From assembly GCA_964036295.1 (NCBI GenBank), contig OZ038462.1:22966863-23030862 (forward strand): 64,000 nucleotides of DNA, read 5' to 3'. The translations under genes and the position numbers were made by a program. A model generated the notes under the pieces. The model ran no database searches and was not told the origin of the DNA. It worked only from the letters and a program-made list of their open reading frames with translations. Positions 35,209 to 46,507 of this stretch are shown piece by piece. Positions within the stretch are counted from its first letter, which is position 1. Each line of letters opens with the position of its first letter. The stretch is from Plumapathes pennacea (taxonomy: Eukaryota; Cnidaria; Anthozoa; Antipatharia; Myriopathidae).

Positions 35209-37406
35209 ACTGAGGGAGTGTTAGAGAGGAAAGTTCAAAGCAAGTTGGATTGACAGATGGTCGTTTAATGTTTGACTCAATTTTACGCGGGATTTCATCC
35301 GATGGAATCGGTGATACGCAGTCATCGCAAAACAGCGAAGTCAAATCGTAAAAAACTAAATGCAAAGCAAAGCGACGAAGCAGCCGTGAACTCAGGTGAA
35401 AGTTGTAGGCAGCAAAACCGCCACTGACGAAACTGATGATCAAAGACGTGCAATGAGTGTGAATAAAGAGTCAAGCGAATTATTAGACTAGTATTACGTC
35501 TATAGTAAAATTTTCTTGGCTATAATACCGAGTTAACCGTACAATTTATTGTGAATGTCCGGAAAAAGGAAAAGCTAAGTTAAAAATTAAAGAGGGCAAA
35601 AAGAGCTGTTCAAGTGAAATAGTCGAACGAAAGACTTAAGAAACCGAATGACTTTTGTTGTATATTTAATGATGGTATTGCATTGTTAGATGTAAGCTTA
35701 TCGAAACGGAAAAATAATCCCGAATATGAAATATTTTATCTTGTTTTTGAAGATAAAGGCACCAGGTGATAGTTTAATAACGTTTATCAACAATGGCGGC
35801 ACGTTTGAGACTGTCGGGTGCCATCTTCCTACTGAGCAGGTGAACAACATTCGAAACCCGGGGGTCCGCAAGTCACGCCCTCAAATATACATTTTCGACG
35901 AAACAAATTAGAGAAAGATTAAAAATGAATTTAGGTATAAAACGAGTAGTGAACAGCTGGAAACTTATCGTAACTCTCCGAAGCAGATTTCTAAATTCGA
36001 AAGTATCTATTCCTAGCGGGCGACGTTTCATGGCTCATAGCTAACAAAAATATCCGTCTTGTTAGGGTAGAACTTGCAGGGTAGAACATCTCATGCCAGC
36101 ATCGATAGAGTCATATATCTTTAAAGCTACATATTCTACTATTAGTAGAGCCTATAAATGTAAATTTTCCGGAGTTTCTTCTGTTAAAAGTCTTCATGAT
36201 TGTCAAGTTCTGGGTTAACACGAAGCAGCAGAATGATGTTACAGATATTTGAATAATCCGTGGCAACGAAGCCTTATGCCACACTTTGGGGCACTAAAGT
36301 CAATGTTTGTTGTTGTTGTTTTTTTATTTAAGTGTTTTTCTTCTAGTAAAACCTTTTAAACGGACAAAAATCTAATAATGACGCACCGACAAAAGAATTA
36401 TTTCGTGGCCACAGGTGAAAGATCGCTGAGAATACAAGCTAAAAAAGCTCATATAGATCAAGTGCTTAACTCAATTCATATTACTCTGTAAAATGTGTGA
36501 AAAGTGTCCCAATCTGATATTGGAGCTTTCCTTGTAACTGTATGCCAATTTGAAAAGTCTCAACATCTTAAAAGATATCTACAAAATGAATGATGACACT
36601 GTGCAAACCATGAATTGACTAGCTATGAAACTGCACTGTGTACAGTCTACAAACAGTTCCTTAAATTTTGAAATCCGAAACTTTCAGAAATCGTACTAGT
36701 AAACTTTAAAAAAGGTTGGACAGCGGGATCTCTCTCAGTCTGAAAATTGTCAGCGCTGCGTTCATAAAAAAAAATTGACGCTGCTTTCATTGCACAGAAC
36801 GTGGGGGTGCTCGTTTAAGACACCCAAATGTCGCATGGTGACTGGGATAAGGTTCGTGTTCTGTCAAAAACGATTACAATATTAATCATACTTATAATCT
36901 TTTGGAATAACATAAGCAGACCGGGAAAAAAGAGTTGTCCCTGGGGTGTGTTTTTAAATGTTGGCTCCGACAAATTGCTTTTGATTTTATCTCCATGGTT
37001 TCACCCTATGTGGCATAAATTTATGCCTGGCTTTTAGTCCCTCAGAGTTCGGAACTCTTTGTTCGCCAGTTGTGTGGTTACAAAAATTAAATCCGTGTTG
37101 ACTTTAGCAGTATGGTGTTTGGATAGGTTTATGGGCTCATGAAAATGAATTACTGGAACACATAAAGGATGTATTGCATTATTGTTTTCCCTGACTGACG
37201 TACTCCGGCTGACGCTTTTCCGTTTACTTTTTAAAATTGCTTTAAGCCTTGAGAAAGATTTATGTTCGACAGCTGAATGTATATTAAGATAGCAATATTT
37301 CAATAATTTATATTCTAAATAAAGTCGCATCAAGCCCAAATTAAATCTTGATTATGCAGGTAATAAATTAATTTAAATTTAATACAACCCATGTGTGAAA
37401 AAAAAA

Positions 37407-37437
<31 letters not shown>

Positions 37438-37867
37438 CAATAAAAAAAACAATAAAAATACAATAAAAATACAGTTGCAACCCGTCGTAGAAAGTTCTGT
37501 ATTTTATTTCAAAGTGTTGGATCAACTTCGAATTTCTCTTTCAGTCGGCTAGCTCTCAGTGAGAGATATATCACATAGGATGGAGAACTTGGCTTTTGAT
37601 ACCTTGTTCAGATGAAAGCTGATTAAACTATAAGTTCTCACTACATCACTCATACATTTTCTTCATAAAAGGTTGGGGGAATCTGTATTTTAACTTAGGA
37701 GTAAAAGGGTCTGTAATAGTTATGACCTTGCTAACACATTATAAAATGATGCCGAATGAATCTGATTCAGGTAGAAAATTTTAGATCAAAAAGGCTCTCT
37801 CTGTCGCTCTCAACAACAGCTAGTCCGAGCCAAACAGCCCTTTCAGTCATTTAACTCAGCAAGGCTG
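35209..37867. other. 3' UTR of receptor 1 and gene-free spacer
   Basis: AATAAA at 35462-35467 probably ends the receptor transcript. The rest is AT-rich with no supported frame. It includes an (AAAAC)n array at 37396-37440 preceded by an A-rich tract, and a fragment of the GTAGTGAG-family repeat at about 37615-37710, seen as GTTCTCACTACATCACTCAT. Confidence 0.55.
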
Positions 37868-37932
37868 TGACGTCAGACACGTCAGCAATTAGGTTTAAGT
37901 ACAAAACCATACTTGGCCCTTACGTATAAATA
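37868..37932 (+). promoter_or_regulatory. CRE (TGACGTCA) plus TATA box
   Basis: A perfect palindromic TGACGTCA at 37868-37875, a second ACGTCAGC half-site at 37880, and TATAAATA at 37925-37932. The 50-bp spacing is typical of cAMP/stress-inducible promoters. It points at the frame beginning 38333. Confidence 0.55.
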
Positions 37933-38332
37933 GAAGAAGAGCATGGTTTCTTTTCCGACGGCAAACACCTCTTTCCCAACCCATGCCCAAAACCGAGTAA
38001 ATGAAACGGAATCAGTTCGGTTTCTCCATTGTAGAAGAAGTCCAAAGAAATTCAGCGAAATAAAGTGCTCACTCTCCGGTTCTCTTTTCCTGCTCCGGTA
38101 CCCAGTTGCTTTTCAAATTTATCACCAACTAGCATTACATTATAGCCCGAGGGGAAGGGAACAATACAGTGTCCTTCCATCCAGTGTCCTGTCTGTCAGT
38201 GTCTACTGTGCTTTCAGTGAAGGGTAGGGTGTACGAGCCTCGACCGGTTCACAAAAAGCGACACAGCACCAAGGGACCAGCGTTACGCCGGTAAGACAAG
38301 TAAATATTTACTTGTTATTTGCTTCTGCATGC

Positions 38333-38737
38333 ATGGATCAGCCTGTTTATTGTAGGATCGATTGTAATCCAATACTTATGCCCAGCCCAGCACGAGTCGC
38401 GCAAAGCGCACGATACGCGCTGACCGAGGTGCGCTCCAACACCACGTTGCGCAACAACTTGACGGTTCGAAGAAGCACGCGGAAGAGTTTAGACGATTTC
38501 AAAAAGCCGCGAAATAGCTCGCTTTCTTTCGGCGTTCCTGCATCGCATTGTCTTGAAATTTCCTCTGGTAGCCGACAGCGACACGCTGTGAGGCTAGGCT
38601 CTATTTCCGCACCCCTCCCCCCCACAAACATATCAAGCCAAGCTCCACAGGGTCCTAACTTGATTCCAATTCATTCAAGCTCCACCTCTCAAGAAGATTT
38701 GTCTTCCCGTCCCGAAGGGAACCCATCGAGGTTTTAG
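38333..38737 (+). CDS. Hypothetical 134-residue Ser/Arg-rich protein
   Basis: I do not recognise this protein. An uninterrupted frame from ATG 38333 to TAG 38737 is GC-richer than its surroundings. It encodes a basic, Ser/Pro-rich, probably disordered chain with several basophilic-kinase-like sites (RRSTRKSLDDF, PRNSSLSFG, SRQRHAVRLGS). It has no signal peptide or membrane helix. The CRE/TATA promoter at 37868-37932 would give a leader of about 380 nt with at least two short upstream ORFs (ATGs near 37983 and 38000). A good donor, GTAAGA at 38291, could remove part of that leader. The neighbour downstream, a CITED-like gene, is convergent. Coding status rests on composition and promoter only. 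Confidence 0.45.
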   Translation: MDQPVYCRIDCNPILMPSPARVAQSARYALTEVRSNTTLRNNLTVRRSTRKSLDDFKKPRNSSLSFGVPASHCLEISSGSRQRHAVRLGSISAPLPPTNISSQAPQGPNLIPIHSSSTSQEDLSSRPEGNPSRF

Positions 38738-40155
38738 ATGAAGTTTTGCACAGTTACTCTTGTGTGACGTCACCGCGCGTTGGAAGTTAAAACAGTTGGT
38801 GAGGGGTGGGTGGGTAATGGGTGGGAAGAGGGCGGGATTTGGATCCGGATTTGGCTGACTTCCACATGACCGGCTCAGCGGACTCGTGACTAATCTACAA
38901 GGGTTGTTTTGTTGAAAAACCGTCGTGTTTTCTGGCTTGCTTTCCGACTGTCCAATCCTAACCCATACCCTCCCCCCTTGTGCCTCACGAGCCCGCTCAC
39001 CACCAGATGAGATCGAACAAGTCTTTTTTTTCCTAAAAACTTTACGCAATGTTTGGTCGCGAGCTATAAAGTAAATATTTTCCATGTCATAGAGACAAGA
39101 GGGGCAAGGGAAACAAATGTGGTAAAGTAAGGATTTTAAGCAGGAATACTGTTCCGCTGTCTACTAGTTGAGCGACGCAAGCTAAATTGAGCGACAAACT
39201 GATTTGATTTTATTGTTTCTCAGACATCACTCGCCTATTGTTATGCAACGACAAAACTTTAGTTAATTCCTGAATAACAGTGGTTTTCTATTTAAAGCGT
39301 GACCTATTGTTCCAAACAATTTTGTGCTTTCAAAACTTCCGATGCACCAGAGTTTTTTTACGCTGTGCAGCCAGGCCCCAAACTGGGCAGCTCTGTTGAA
39401 TGCATCTTTTCACCGTGCAATCTGTGATTACAGTTTGAAACCCAATATTTAAAAGCTTTATGTTGCATTCTCGGGTAACGGAACTATTTTTATTATTTGA
39501 AATTCCTTTGCTGATTAACAGCGTTTTTCACTCGCATTTTGTAATATGTACATTTTGACAAAGACAGACAAAGTAGTTTTTTCTGTCCTATAATTTTAAG
39601 CTATATGATTCAGACATACTCGTAGTCCTAGTAAACGTTTTTCAGCCTTATAACTCGTCATTTCCTCTGACATCTTTTAGTCAATTACCTAATCCGTATG
39701 CTTGGGTGATCATTGATAATTCTTTGCTAATTTCCCACCTGAACATGGTGTATACAAAAGGCTTACGGTCTTAACACGCTGTTGTTTAAATAGCTTATTG
39801 TCCTGGTTTAATATGATTTTATCAGAGTTGTGGTATACTGTTTGAAGAGTACCACCAAAGTTCCTGATTTGTGGGGTTGAGTATTAGTCCGCACTAGTCA
39901 GTAAACAGTGCCCTGAGGGGATCTGATTCCATTCCACAACATGCGTACAATCACGACTTCTTTTTAATTGCTGATCCACAAGCCGAAGCAGCACGTACGA
40001 AATTGCAGCCCAAAAAAACAGGTTTAACAAGTTCAAACGAATGCTGCAGTTCCCATTTTATAACCATCTTTCCAGATATTTCATTGTTTTTCATAAATGT
40101 CATTGGAGAGGTGATGAAAGCTGACGGCGGGAACACAGACCTCCCACTTATTTAC
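38738..40155. other. Convergent spacer between the 38.3-kb frame and the CITED-like gene
   Basis: No supported coding frame. A TTTATT at 39489-39494 (AATAAA on the minus strand) is a candidate end for the CITED-like transcript. Several frames on the minus strand at 38675-39085 mirror GC-rich sequence and show no motif. Confidence 0.45.
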
Positions 40156-40362
40156 TCATCGCTCCGGTTGCTCATCCACATCTGCATTAATTTGCAAATC
40201 TTTCAGTTCTGGTAACTCGTGGTGCATATCTAAGCCAAACTCGCGGATCAATCTTGTCAAAGTCTCATCATCCACACTGTCAAAATGTTCTAAAATCTCG
40301 TGTTCCACCGAGGGTTCTTTGAATGGGGGTGTTTCCTTGTTCCACGTCACACTTTCGCACAT
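40156..40362 (-). CDS. CITED-like p300/CBP-interacting protein, single exon
   Basis: A 68-residue protein dominated by the CITED C-terminal motif: FDSVDDETLTRLIREFGLD followed by ELPEL. This matches the human CITED2 pattern D.IDEEVL..LV.EMGLD...ELPEL at nearly every defining position, including GLD and LPEL, the segment that docks on the TAZ1 domain of p300/CBP. Flanks are short and acidic, with no His/Gly-rich N-terminal region as in vertebrate CITEDs. An in-frame TGA lies 17 codons upstream of the ATG, so the frame is complete if unspliced. A TATA-like box is at 40605-40615, giving a leader near 215 nt. It is clearly related to the 14.7-kb gene but less altered. By family knowledge it would be a nuclear transcriptional cofactor; regulation of HIF here is inference. 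Confidence 0.8.
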   Translation of the reverse strand: MCESVTWNKETPPFKEPSVEHEILEHFDSVDDETLTRLIREFGLDMHHELPELKDLQINADVDEQPER

Positions 40363-40604
40363 GCTGCTCTGTGTTTGGCCGAAGCTTCTCTTGGGTGACT
40401 CAATAGCGCGGCGTCAACTGCTCCTCTTCAATAATAGAATGCGCACTTATTCTTCAGTTTTCTAACTCCTGTGCGTAGTTCTTTGGGACAACAGAGCAGG
40501 CTGACCTTTGGTGTGTTGTCCGACTCAGCACGTAGCAACTCGTGTAAAATGGACTGTGTGTTCCCGGGCAGTACGAATCAATGTTGTTCCAAGCTGAGTC
40601 TCCG

Positions 40605-40615
40605 CCTTAAATATC
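40605..40615 (-). promoter_or_regulatory. TATA-like box for the 40.2-kb CITED-like gene
   Basis: GATATTTAAGG on the minus strand. It shares the TATTTAA core with the box proposed for the other CITED-like gene at 18414-18423. Confidence 0.4.
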
Positions 40616-40619
40616 TACC

Positions 40620-43600
40620 CTCGAGGTATTGACTAGGCGCAAGTTCCAAAGTCGACTCGCGCGTCGTGCCCGAGAACAAACAGAACAACAATGTTTATGA
40701 TTTTAGTCATCTGAGGCCTTCGAGTGTTGACTACGACGAATCTATTTTGAGAATGACTCGGTCAGTTGTGTGTCGTAGATTACGTAAGTGGTAATAACAG
40801 ACATGTATGTCAACAGGGGACACGTAATTGCCCAGTCATGCGGTAATTTTATCGAGAGAGGGGGGAGGGACGCATAGTGTGGTTCCTTCTATGCCGTTGT
40901 TTATCAACTGGAAGACGACACAAAGTAACTTAATAAATACTGGGTAAAATCTGAACATATCAAAAAAATTTTAATCGAGGATTGCGAAACCTTGCACTCA
41001 TTCACCCACCCCACCCCTGTCCTTTGTGTTTAGTATTTGTCGAATATTGTAGCAATGCGCCCGGGCGTGAAGCCGCGTGCTTTCGGAACAGCGGGGAGGT
41101 ATTTCCGCGTGTTGAGTTGTATTTTGATCTTTTGTAGATTTTCTATAGTATAGTCTCCGCATCTTGGACCAAAGGCAAGCAGAGTGGAGCCGCGTTAACA
41201 CTATTTTGCAACTGCTTGTCAAGAGTCCATACAAGAAACGGCAGCACACAAAGCATTGATTTTTAATCCAACATGAGTACTGTCACAAGTTGGTCAGTCA
41301 TTCTTAGGTCAGGTTTAATCCTGTCACTTGGACATTGACATCAGTGCTGTGGAGTTGGTGTCTCACGGACCTATATCAGCAGACTCACTTGTCCCCGGGC
41401 CCCGGGATTCCAGTGACCTTGTTCCCTGGGGGTTTGTTCTCGATCTTTCAAAATTTTGTTTTGTAGACGTCACTCAGAATAACAAGAACAGCTTAATTTA
41501 AACACTGTGTGGTCTAAAACATTCCTGTTGCAAAACGGACAATTGGACACTAAACCCGAAATAGCCCGCCATGTTGCTAATACAGATTCTCGTTTCAGTC
41601 GATTCAGGATTGACACGCACTGTTGTGTTGACCAATGTTACCCCGGAGACGCAAAAATTTACATTACTGCGATATACAGAACTCCGCATTTTCAAGATGG
41701 TTACCATGGCGACCTTTGGCCTCTTTTTAGATGTAGCGGAAAAAACTCATCAAATAGAAAGGAGGAGGGGGAGGGGAGGGTGGGGTGGAACCCTGTCACC
41801 TGATCAATTCCAGCTATTGAAGTGTCACTCACTCACTCACTCACTCTTGATTGAAAATGAAAATTCTGCACCAGACAGTGATGGTAGTACCGGTATGGCA
41901 TTTTCTCAATGGCAATTCATCTTCTTCTAAATGCATACAAAACTGTTATCTAAAAAGAGATGAAGTAGTTTACCTTTTCCTCTCTGAATCTGTCGACCAC
42001 ATCTTGAGTCAATGCCCACTGTTCCGTTAAAAACTTGCAAACCTAGAAGCCGTTCGTTACGGAAAGGCCATCAGCTCAAACTGTACTTTCAAAATTGTTA
42101 TACTTGAGTGTAGTTTATTACAGACACCCTAATCAGCAGCTTAATTAACTAATATTAGACAACTGAACACAAAGTGGCTCTCATAAATGCCACATACCTT
42201 TTCAATCGTCCCGTCGGAGTTCACACTTCCAGACGCCATATTTTTGGACCATGTGGTAGACTTGAGCCCGCGAGCAAACGTAAGTAGCAACGTAAATGGC
42301 AACGTAAGTGGCAACATAAGTGGCAATAAGTTAGAAAAGTGGAGCTTCAATGGATGTCCCTTCCAGGGCTCCGTAATATCAGAAGACTGATCATTATTGT
42401 CATCCGACGCAATCTGAAAGAATCTCCTGGGCCCGGTTGTTCAGAGCCCGATTAGGACAATCCTGGATGAGTCTGAACATTTTTTTTTTATGAAACCTAA
42501 AAATTAAAAGCACTATTTTCTCTGTACTTGTCGGAGCCAGAACTAGTTATTTATTTTGTCTTTGATCTGAATCGATCTAATTACCGCTTGTTGGACAAGA
42601 GATCGAGAAGAACAATGCGCCGTTAGCCCTGTGTCAGCTCGATCAATCTTAGAACAACCAGGGCTTGGAATTACTGGAATCTGGGCCATGTTAGAGCAAG
42701 ATGAGCTAGTCCCAGCTTAGGCCCAATTTTTGTCGCCGTCTTTAAGCCCAGAAAATGTCGCTCACAACACAATTTCCTTGATAAGTTTTGAGCTTAAACA
42801 AATTTTGTAGTTGGTCTTTTCTAAAAAAAATCTGCAGTTTATTCGCGCTAAGAGGTCGAAAAAGTTAATTTTGAACAACTTGGGGCACTGGATTGACCAA
42901 GAGCGGATTCCCGAAGTGCACGCTTCCAGGAGTATAGTCATGGAACCTACACATTTCACGAGACTGACCGCTTATTCGAGGATTTACTCAGTTGTGAACA
43001 TACCTTTATTATCTCATTATCCCAGACATTGGCTTCTTTTACTGAAAAGTAGGTCTCTTTGCCTTTGATAGACCTCAGTGTGTTCATTCAGAGCCACTCG
43101 TGCGACACAGAGAGCGCATAGTAATTATTCAAAATGGCGCAGATTTTACACATTGCCCGTGCACCCAAAAAATCTCGATCCTTCGCGCTAGCCGAAAGCA
43201 CGTGGCACGTATCCCATCGACCCCGTGGAACCCACACCAGTTGAGATTTGGGTTGCGTTCTCCTTCATCGAGCGCAATTACCATAAGGAGTTCAAGTGAA
43301 AGAAATTGTATTGTTCTTGCCCAGCTCAGTAAAGCGATTTTTTGATTGTTTTCCATTTCGTAATTATATTTTGAAGGTCAAACAATACTTGCGCTGAATA
43401 TTTGACTCTGTTTGATTGAACTTCTTTCGGCTCTTCTGATCAACCAGTGATCAACACACTAGTCCAACAAACGTACTCGTAAGAGCTTTCATCTGAGTCG
43501 GTAACAACTTCAGGTTTCATTCGGCACTTCAGAAGTGGCGGGAAGTTCTCTAGATTGAGTCTAACTTCCTAGTTACTTTCCGTCGTGCCTCTAAAACGAA

Positions 43601-43720
43601 CTCTATCCCACTTCTCGAAGCAAAGTGTAAGGTATCGTGCCGTGTGAACCTGCTAAGTCAGTCCAAACAATATGCGCTTCATTAATTCAGAGACTGCGCA
43701 CAAAATCTAATTCCCAGTGG
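40620..43720. other. Gene-free spacer with simple repeats
   Basis: No supported frame. Holds a CCCGGGCCCCGGG palindrome near 41395, a G-rich run at 41761-41788 able in principle to form a G-quadruplex, an (ACTC)n array near 41830, and a 12-bp minisatellite (GTAAGTGGCAAC, about four units) at 42280-42330. Confidence 0.55.
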
Positions 43721-43726
43721 TATAAA
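43721..43726 (+). promoter_or_regulatory. TATA box of receptor 2
   Basis: TATAAA in the context CAGTGGTATAAACCGAC. Initiation about 30 bp downstream would place the uORF at 43777 in the leader. Confidence 0.55.
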
Positions 43727-43776
43727 CCGACAAGTTCCAATTGTGTATAGAAATAAATCATAGTTCTTTTATTTTG

Positions 43777-43881
43777 ATGACAATTGCCTTGATTGTCACA
43801 ATTCACAAAGCGTTATCGAAGTTTGAGACGAGGTCCAGCTGTAGCGTTTTTTGCGATACTGCTTCCACCGTTGCCGAATAA
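43777..43881 (+). other. 34-codon upstream ORF ending one base before the receptor 2 start
   Basis: ATG at 43777 opens a frame of 34 codons that stops with TAA at 43879-43881. A single T separates it from the receptor ATG at 43883. Such an arrangement would restrict receptor translation to leaky scanning or very short-range reinitiation. Confidence 0.6.
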
Positions 43882-43882
43882 T

Positions 43883-46507
43883 ATGCCTGTAACAAACTAC
43901 AAACACTCAAATTTTACGACCACTGCCTTCCTTTTGTTACTAGTCATCCGTAACGTCCAAGCATCCTTCTTCAAAGGAAATTACAGCCTGTACAGACACG
44001 GCGACGTTGTTTTGACAGGCTTATTGAACGTTCGTCAAGCAGTACCTGACAACGACTGTGGAGAACTGAGGCCTGGGGGTGTCGCTCAAGTGGCAGCATT
44101 TCTCTTCGCTATCGACGAGATCAACAAAGACACTTTTCTCTTGCCAAATGTTACGCTTGGCTACGATATCTATGACGCGTGCGGCAGCACCGACACGGCG
44201 AACGAGCTAGCGTTCTCTTTCGCGCAGAGAAACGGTATGCTGGCGGAATCGAAATGTTCCCAGAAAGAAAGTGGACCAAATGTAACCAAACCTGTATCGG
44301 CGGTTATAACAGGAATCGGTTCCGACAGCACTCTGTTCGTGGCGAATATGCTGCAGGTGAGGTCGATTCCTTTGATCAGCGCAGATGCAACGAGTGAGGA
44401 ATTGGATAATCTGCGCTTCAAAACGTTCTTTCGCACCATTCCATCAGACGCACATCAGGCGAGGGCCATTGCTGATCTGATCGAGTACTTCAGGTGGACG
44501 TATGTGGGAATCATCGCAGGAGACGAGTCGTATGGATTGTACGGCGCGATAGCTCTGGAGGACGAGGCCCACCTGCGGCAAACCTTTTGTATCGCCTTCT
44601 TGGAGTCGGTGTCGCATCACAGACGTAACAAACTCAAACACGTGGTAAAATCCGTTAAAAGCAACGTCAAAGTCCAAGTCATTGTGCTCTGGGTTAACTT
44701 TCCGACTGCGACTGAGTTTTTGGACGAAGCGAATAAAGAAAAATTATTTGGGCGGACTTGGATTACTCCTGATGGTTGGTCCCAAGCCACGACGTTGTTC
44801 TCTAAAAAGCGCGCTCAAGTTGTCCGCGGTTTCCTCGGAATCAACTTTCGTAGTTGTGACATCCCTCAATTGAGACATTATGTCAATCAAAGTCTCATTT
44901 TGCCCAACGGGCCGTTGAAAAACAGCGCATGGTGGAAGGAGTATTGGAGCAATTTAAAACGAAATTGCAGTGAGGGAACACGGTGTGGAAATGGTTCTTC
45001 ATATTCGCATCTAACCGACGAACTGTACCAACAGATGCACAGCCCTTATGTTGGTTTTTTGACTGATGCTATCCATGCTGCTGCCCGAGCGATCGATGCT
45101 TTATGTCGCCATGACAACATCCTGCAGTGTGCGGATGTTAAGGGGGCCGATATACTCGACTATCTAAAACAAGTTTCTTTTACAGGAATCACAGGGAATG
45201 TCAAGTTAAACGGCAAGTCTCCTGCGAAGTACGACATCCTCAATCTTCAACAATGGCCGAATGGAACGCTGGTACTCAAAACCGTGGGGTCGTGGGACGG
45301 ATCTAAACACGAGAGACTGGTGATTCGCGAAGAGATACTGATTTGGCCTAATGAGAGCAGAGTAGCACCTAAGTCGGCTTGCAGCTTAACTTGCCCGCCA
45401 GGAACTATGCAAACAACGGCAGTTTCTTGTTGCTGGGATTGCTTGCCGTGTACTGGAAGACAAGTGAGTGAGAAACCAGGCTCCTTGAACTGCACGTGGT
45501 GCGCACGTGATCAAAAACCCAACAAACAGCACACAGCGTGCGAGGAGCTGCCTCACGTCGACCTGAAGTGGGATGATGGGATAGCCATAGCTATGGCTGC
45601 GTGCGCAGCTCTCGGGGTTTGCCTCGTGACGTTTGTTGTCTTCACATATATTAGATTTCGCGCCACACCTGTCGTCAAATCCTCTAACCCAGACATCAGT
45701 TACTGTCTAATGATTGGAATCACGCTGGGCTTCACTTCCGCCGTTATATCACTTCTTCCTCCAAGTACGATCACGTGTTATGCGGCCAGTGCGCTTTACT
45801 CTCTCTACCTGAACACGTGCGTGTCCGTACTGTTCCTGAAAACCAACCGCCTACTGCACATTTTTAAGCTGAGTCTCTTGTCCTCCGCTTTCACGCGCTG
45901 GTGCTGCGACAGAAAAAACCAGTTCATTCTGCTTGCGATGCTCAACCTTGCTCCGCTCTCGCTGCTTGTCGTTTGGATCGTACTCGATCCTCCACAAGCC
46001 ATCGTCTCCATCGTTCCGATGCAGTACCAGTACCTTGAATGCAGGATGGTTCCCAGAGGCATTGCTGGGAATATCTCATTGTTCGTGTATATCTATATAT
46101 TGATAATATCGATCGTGTGCACCTTCTACGCATTCAAGGCGAGGAAATTACCCGGCAACTTTAACGAAGCGAAGTTTATCACGTTCGCCATGTGTATACA
46201 GCTTATGTGCGTCCTGAGTACTGTTACCGTATATGGTAGTCTCAGCGACGCTTATCTCGTGGAGTTTGACTGCAGCATTAAACTTCTCAGCGCTTTTGGA
46301 TTCCTGCTTTGCTTGTTCGGTCCAAAGATTTACGTAATTTATCGCCATCCAGAGAAAAACACGACAGAGTACGTGAAGTCTGTGGTTGCCAATCACACCA
46401 TGCGAACCTCCACCGTCTCGGGTATTAACGTCGGTCCGTCCGACCGCGACAGGTCGGTTTCAGGTGTCAGTGCCATCAGCGCAAAAACAGCTTGTACATC
46501 GCTTTAA
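43883..46507 (+). CDS. Intronless class C GPCR (receptor 2), unit A
   Basis: 874 residues in one exon. The frame is open 30 codons further upstream but has no ATG there; ATG 43883 begins a good signal peptide (TTTAFLLLLVIRNVQA). It has a flytrap domain (LFAIDEINKD, FFRTIPSDAHQARAIADLIEYFRWTYVG), the Cys-rich domain near 499-545 (CPPGTMQTTAVSCCWDCLPC), seven helices from about 565, the RKLPGNFNEAKFITF signature and PKIYVIYRHPEKNT. It is a paralogue of receptor 1. Against mGluR1 the backbone-binding hydroxyls are partly kept (ST, ATS), but the Lys that would contact a distal carboxylate is Tyr (SPYVGFLTDAI), so glutamate itself is unlikely. A poly-A signal is at 46834-46839. A decayed partial copy lies at 52926-54679. 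Confidence 0.95.
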   Translation: MPVTNYKHSNFTTTAFLLLLVIRNVQASFFKGNYSLYRHGDVVLTGLLNVRQAVPDNDCGELRPGGVAQVAAFLFAIDEINKDTFLLPNVTLGYDIYDACGSTDTANELAFSFAQRNGMLAESKCSQKESGPNVTKPVSAVITGIGSDSTLFVANMLQVRSIPLISADATSEELDNLRFKTFFRTIPSDAHQARAIADLIEYFRWTYVGIIAGDESYGLYGAIALEDEAHLRQTFCIAFLESVSHHRRNKLKHVVKSVKSNVKVQVIVLWVNFPTATEFLDEANKEKLFGRTWITPDGWSQATTLFSKKRAQVVRGFLGINFRSCDIPQLRHYVNQSLILPNGPLKNSAWWKEYWSNLKRNCSEGTRCGNGSSYSHLTDELYQQMHSPYVGFLTDAIHAAARAIDALCRHDNILQCADVKGADILDYLKQVSFTGITGNVKLNGKSPAKYDILNLQQWPNGTLVLKTVGSWDGSKHERLVIREEILIWPNESRVAPKSACSLTCPPGTMQTTAVSCCWDCLPCTGRQVSEKPGSLNCTWCARDQKPNKQHTACEELPHVDLKWDDGIAIAMAACAALGVCLVTFVVFTYIRFRATPVVKSSNPDISYCLMIGITLGFTSAVISLLPPSTITCYAASALYSLYLNTCVSVLFLKTNRLLHIFKLSLLSSAFTRWCCDRKNQFILLAMLNLAPLSLLVVWIVLDPPQAIVSIVPMQYQYLECRMVPRGIAGNISLFVYIYILIISIVCTFYAFKARKLPGNFNEAKFITFAMCIQLMCVLSTVTVYGSLSDAYLVEFDCSIKLLSAFGFLLCLFGPKIYVIYRHPEKNTTEYVKSVVANHTMRTSTVSGINVGPSDRDRSVSGVSAISAKTACTSL

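Noticed and set aside
37943-38227. 94-codon frame beginning near the CRE/TATA promoter
   Set aside because: Its ATG lies only about 11 bp after the TATA box, hence probably upstream of the transcription start.
43793-43882. 30-codon N-terminal extension of receptor 2
   Set aside because: The extension begins at TTG with no ATG, while ATG 43883 opens a proper signal peptide.
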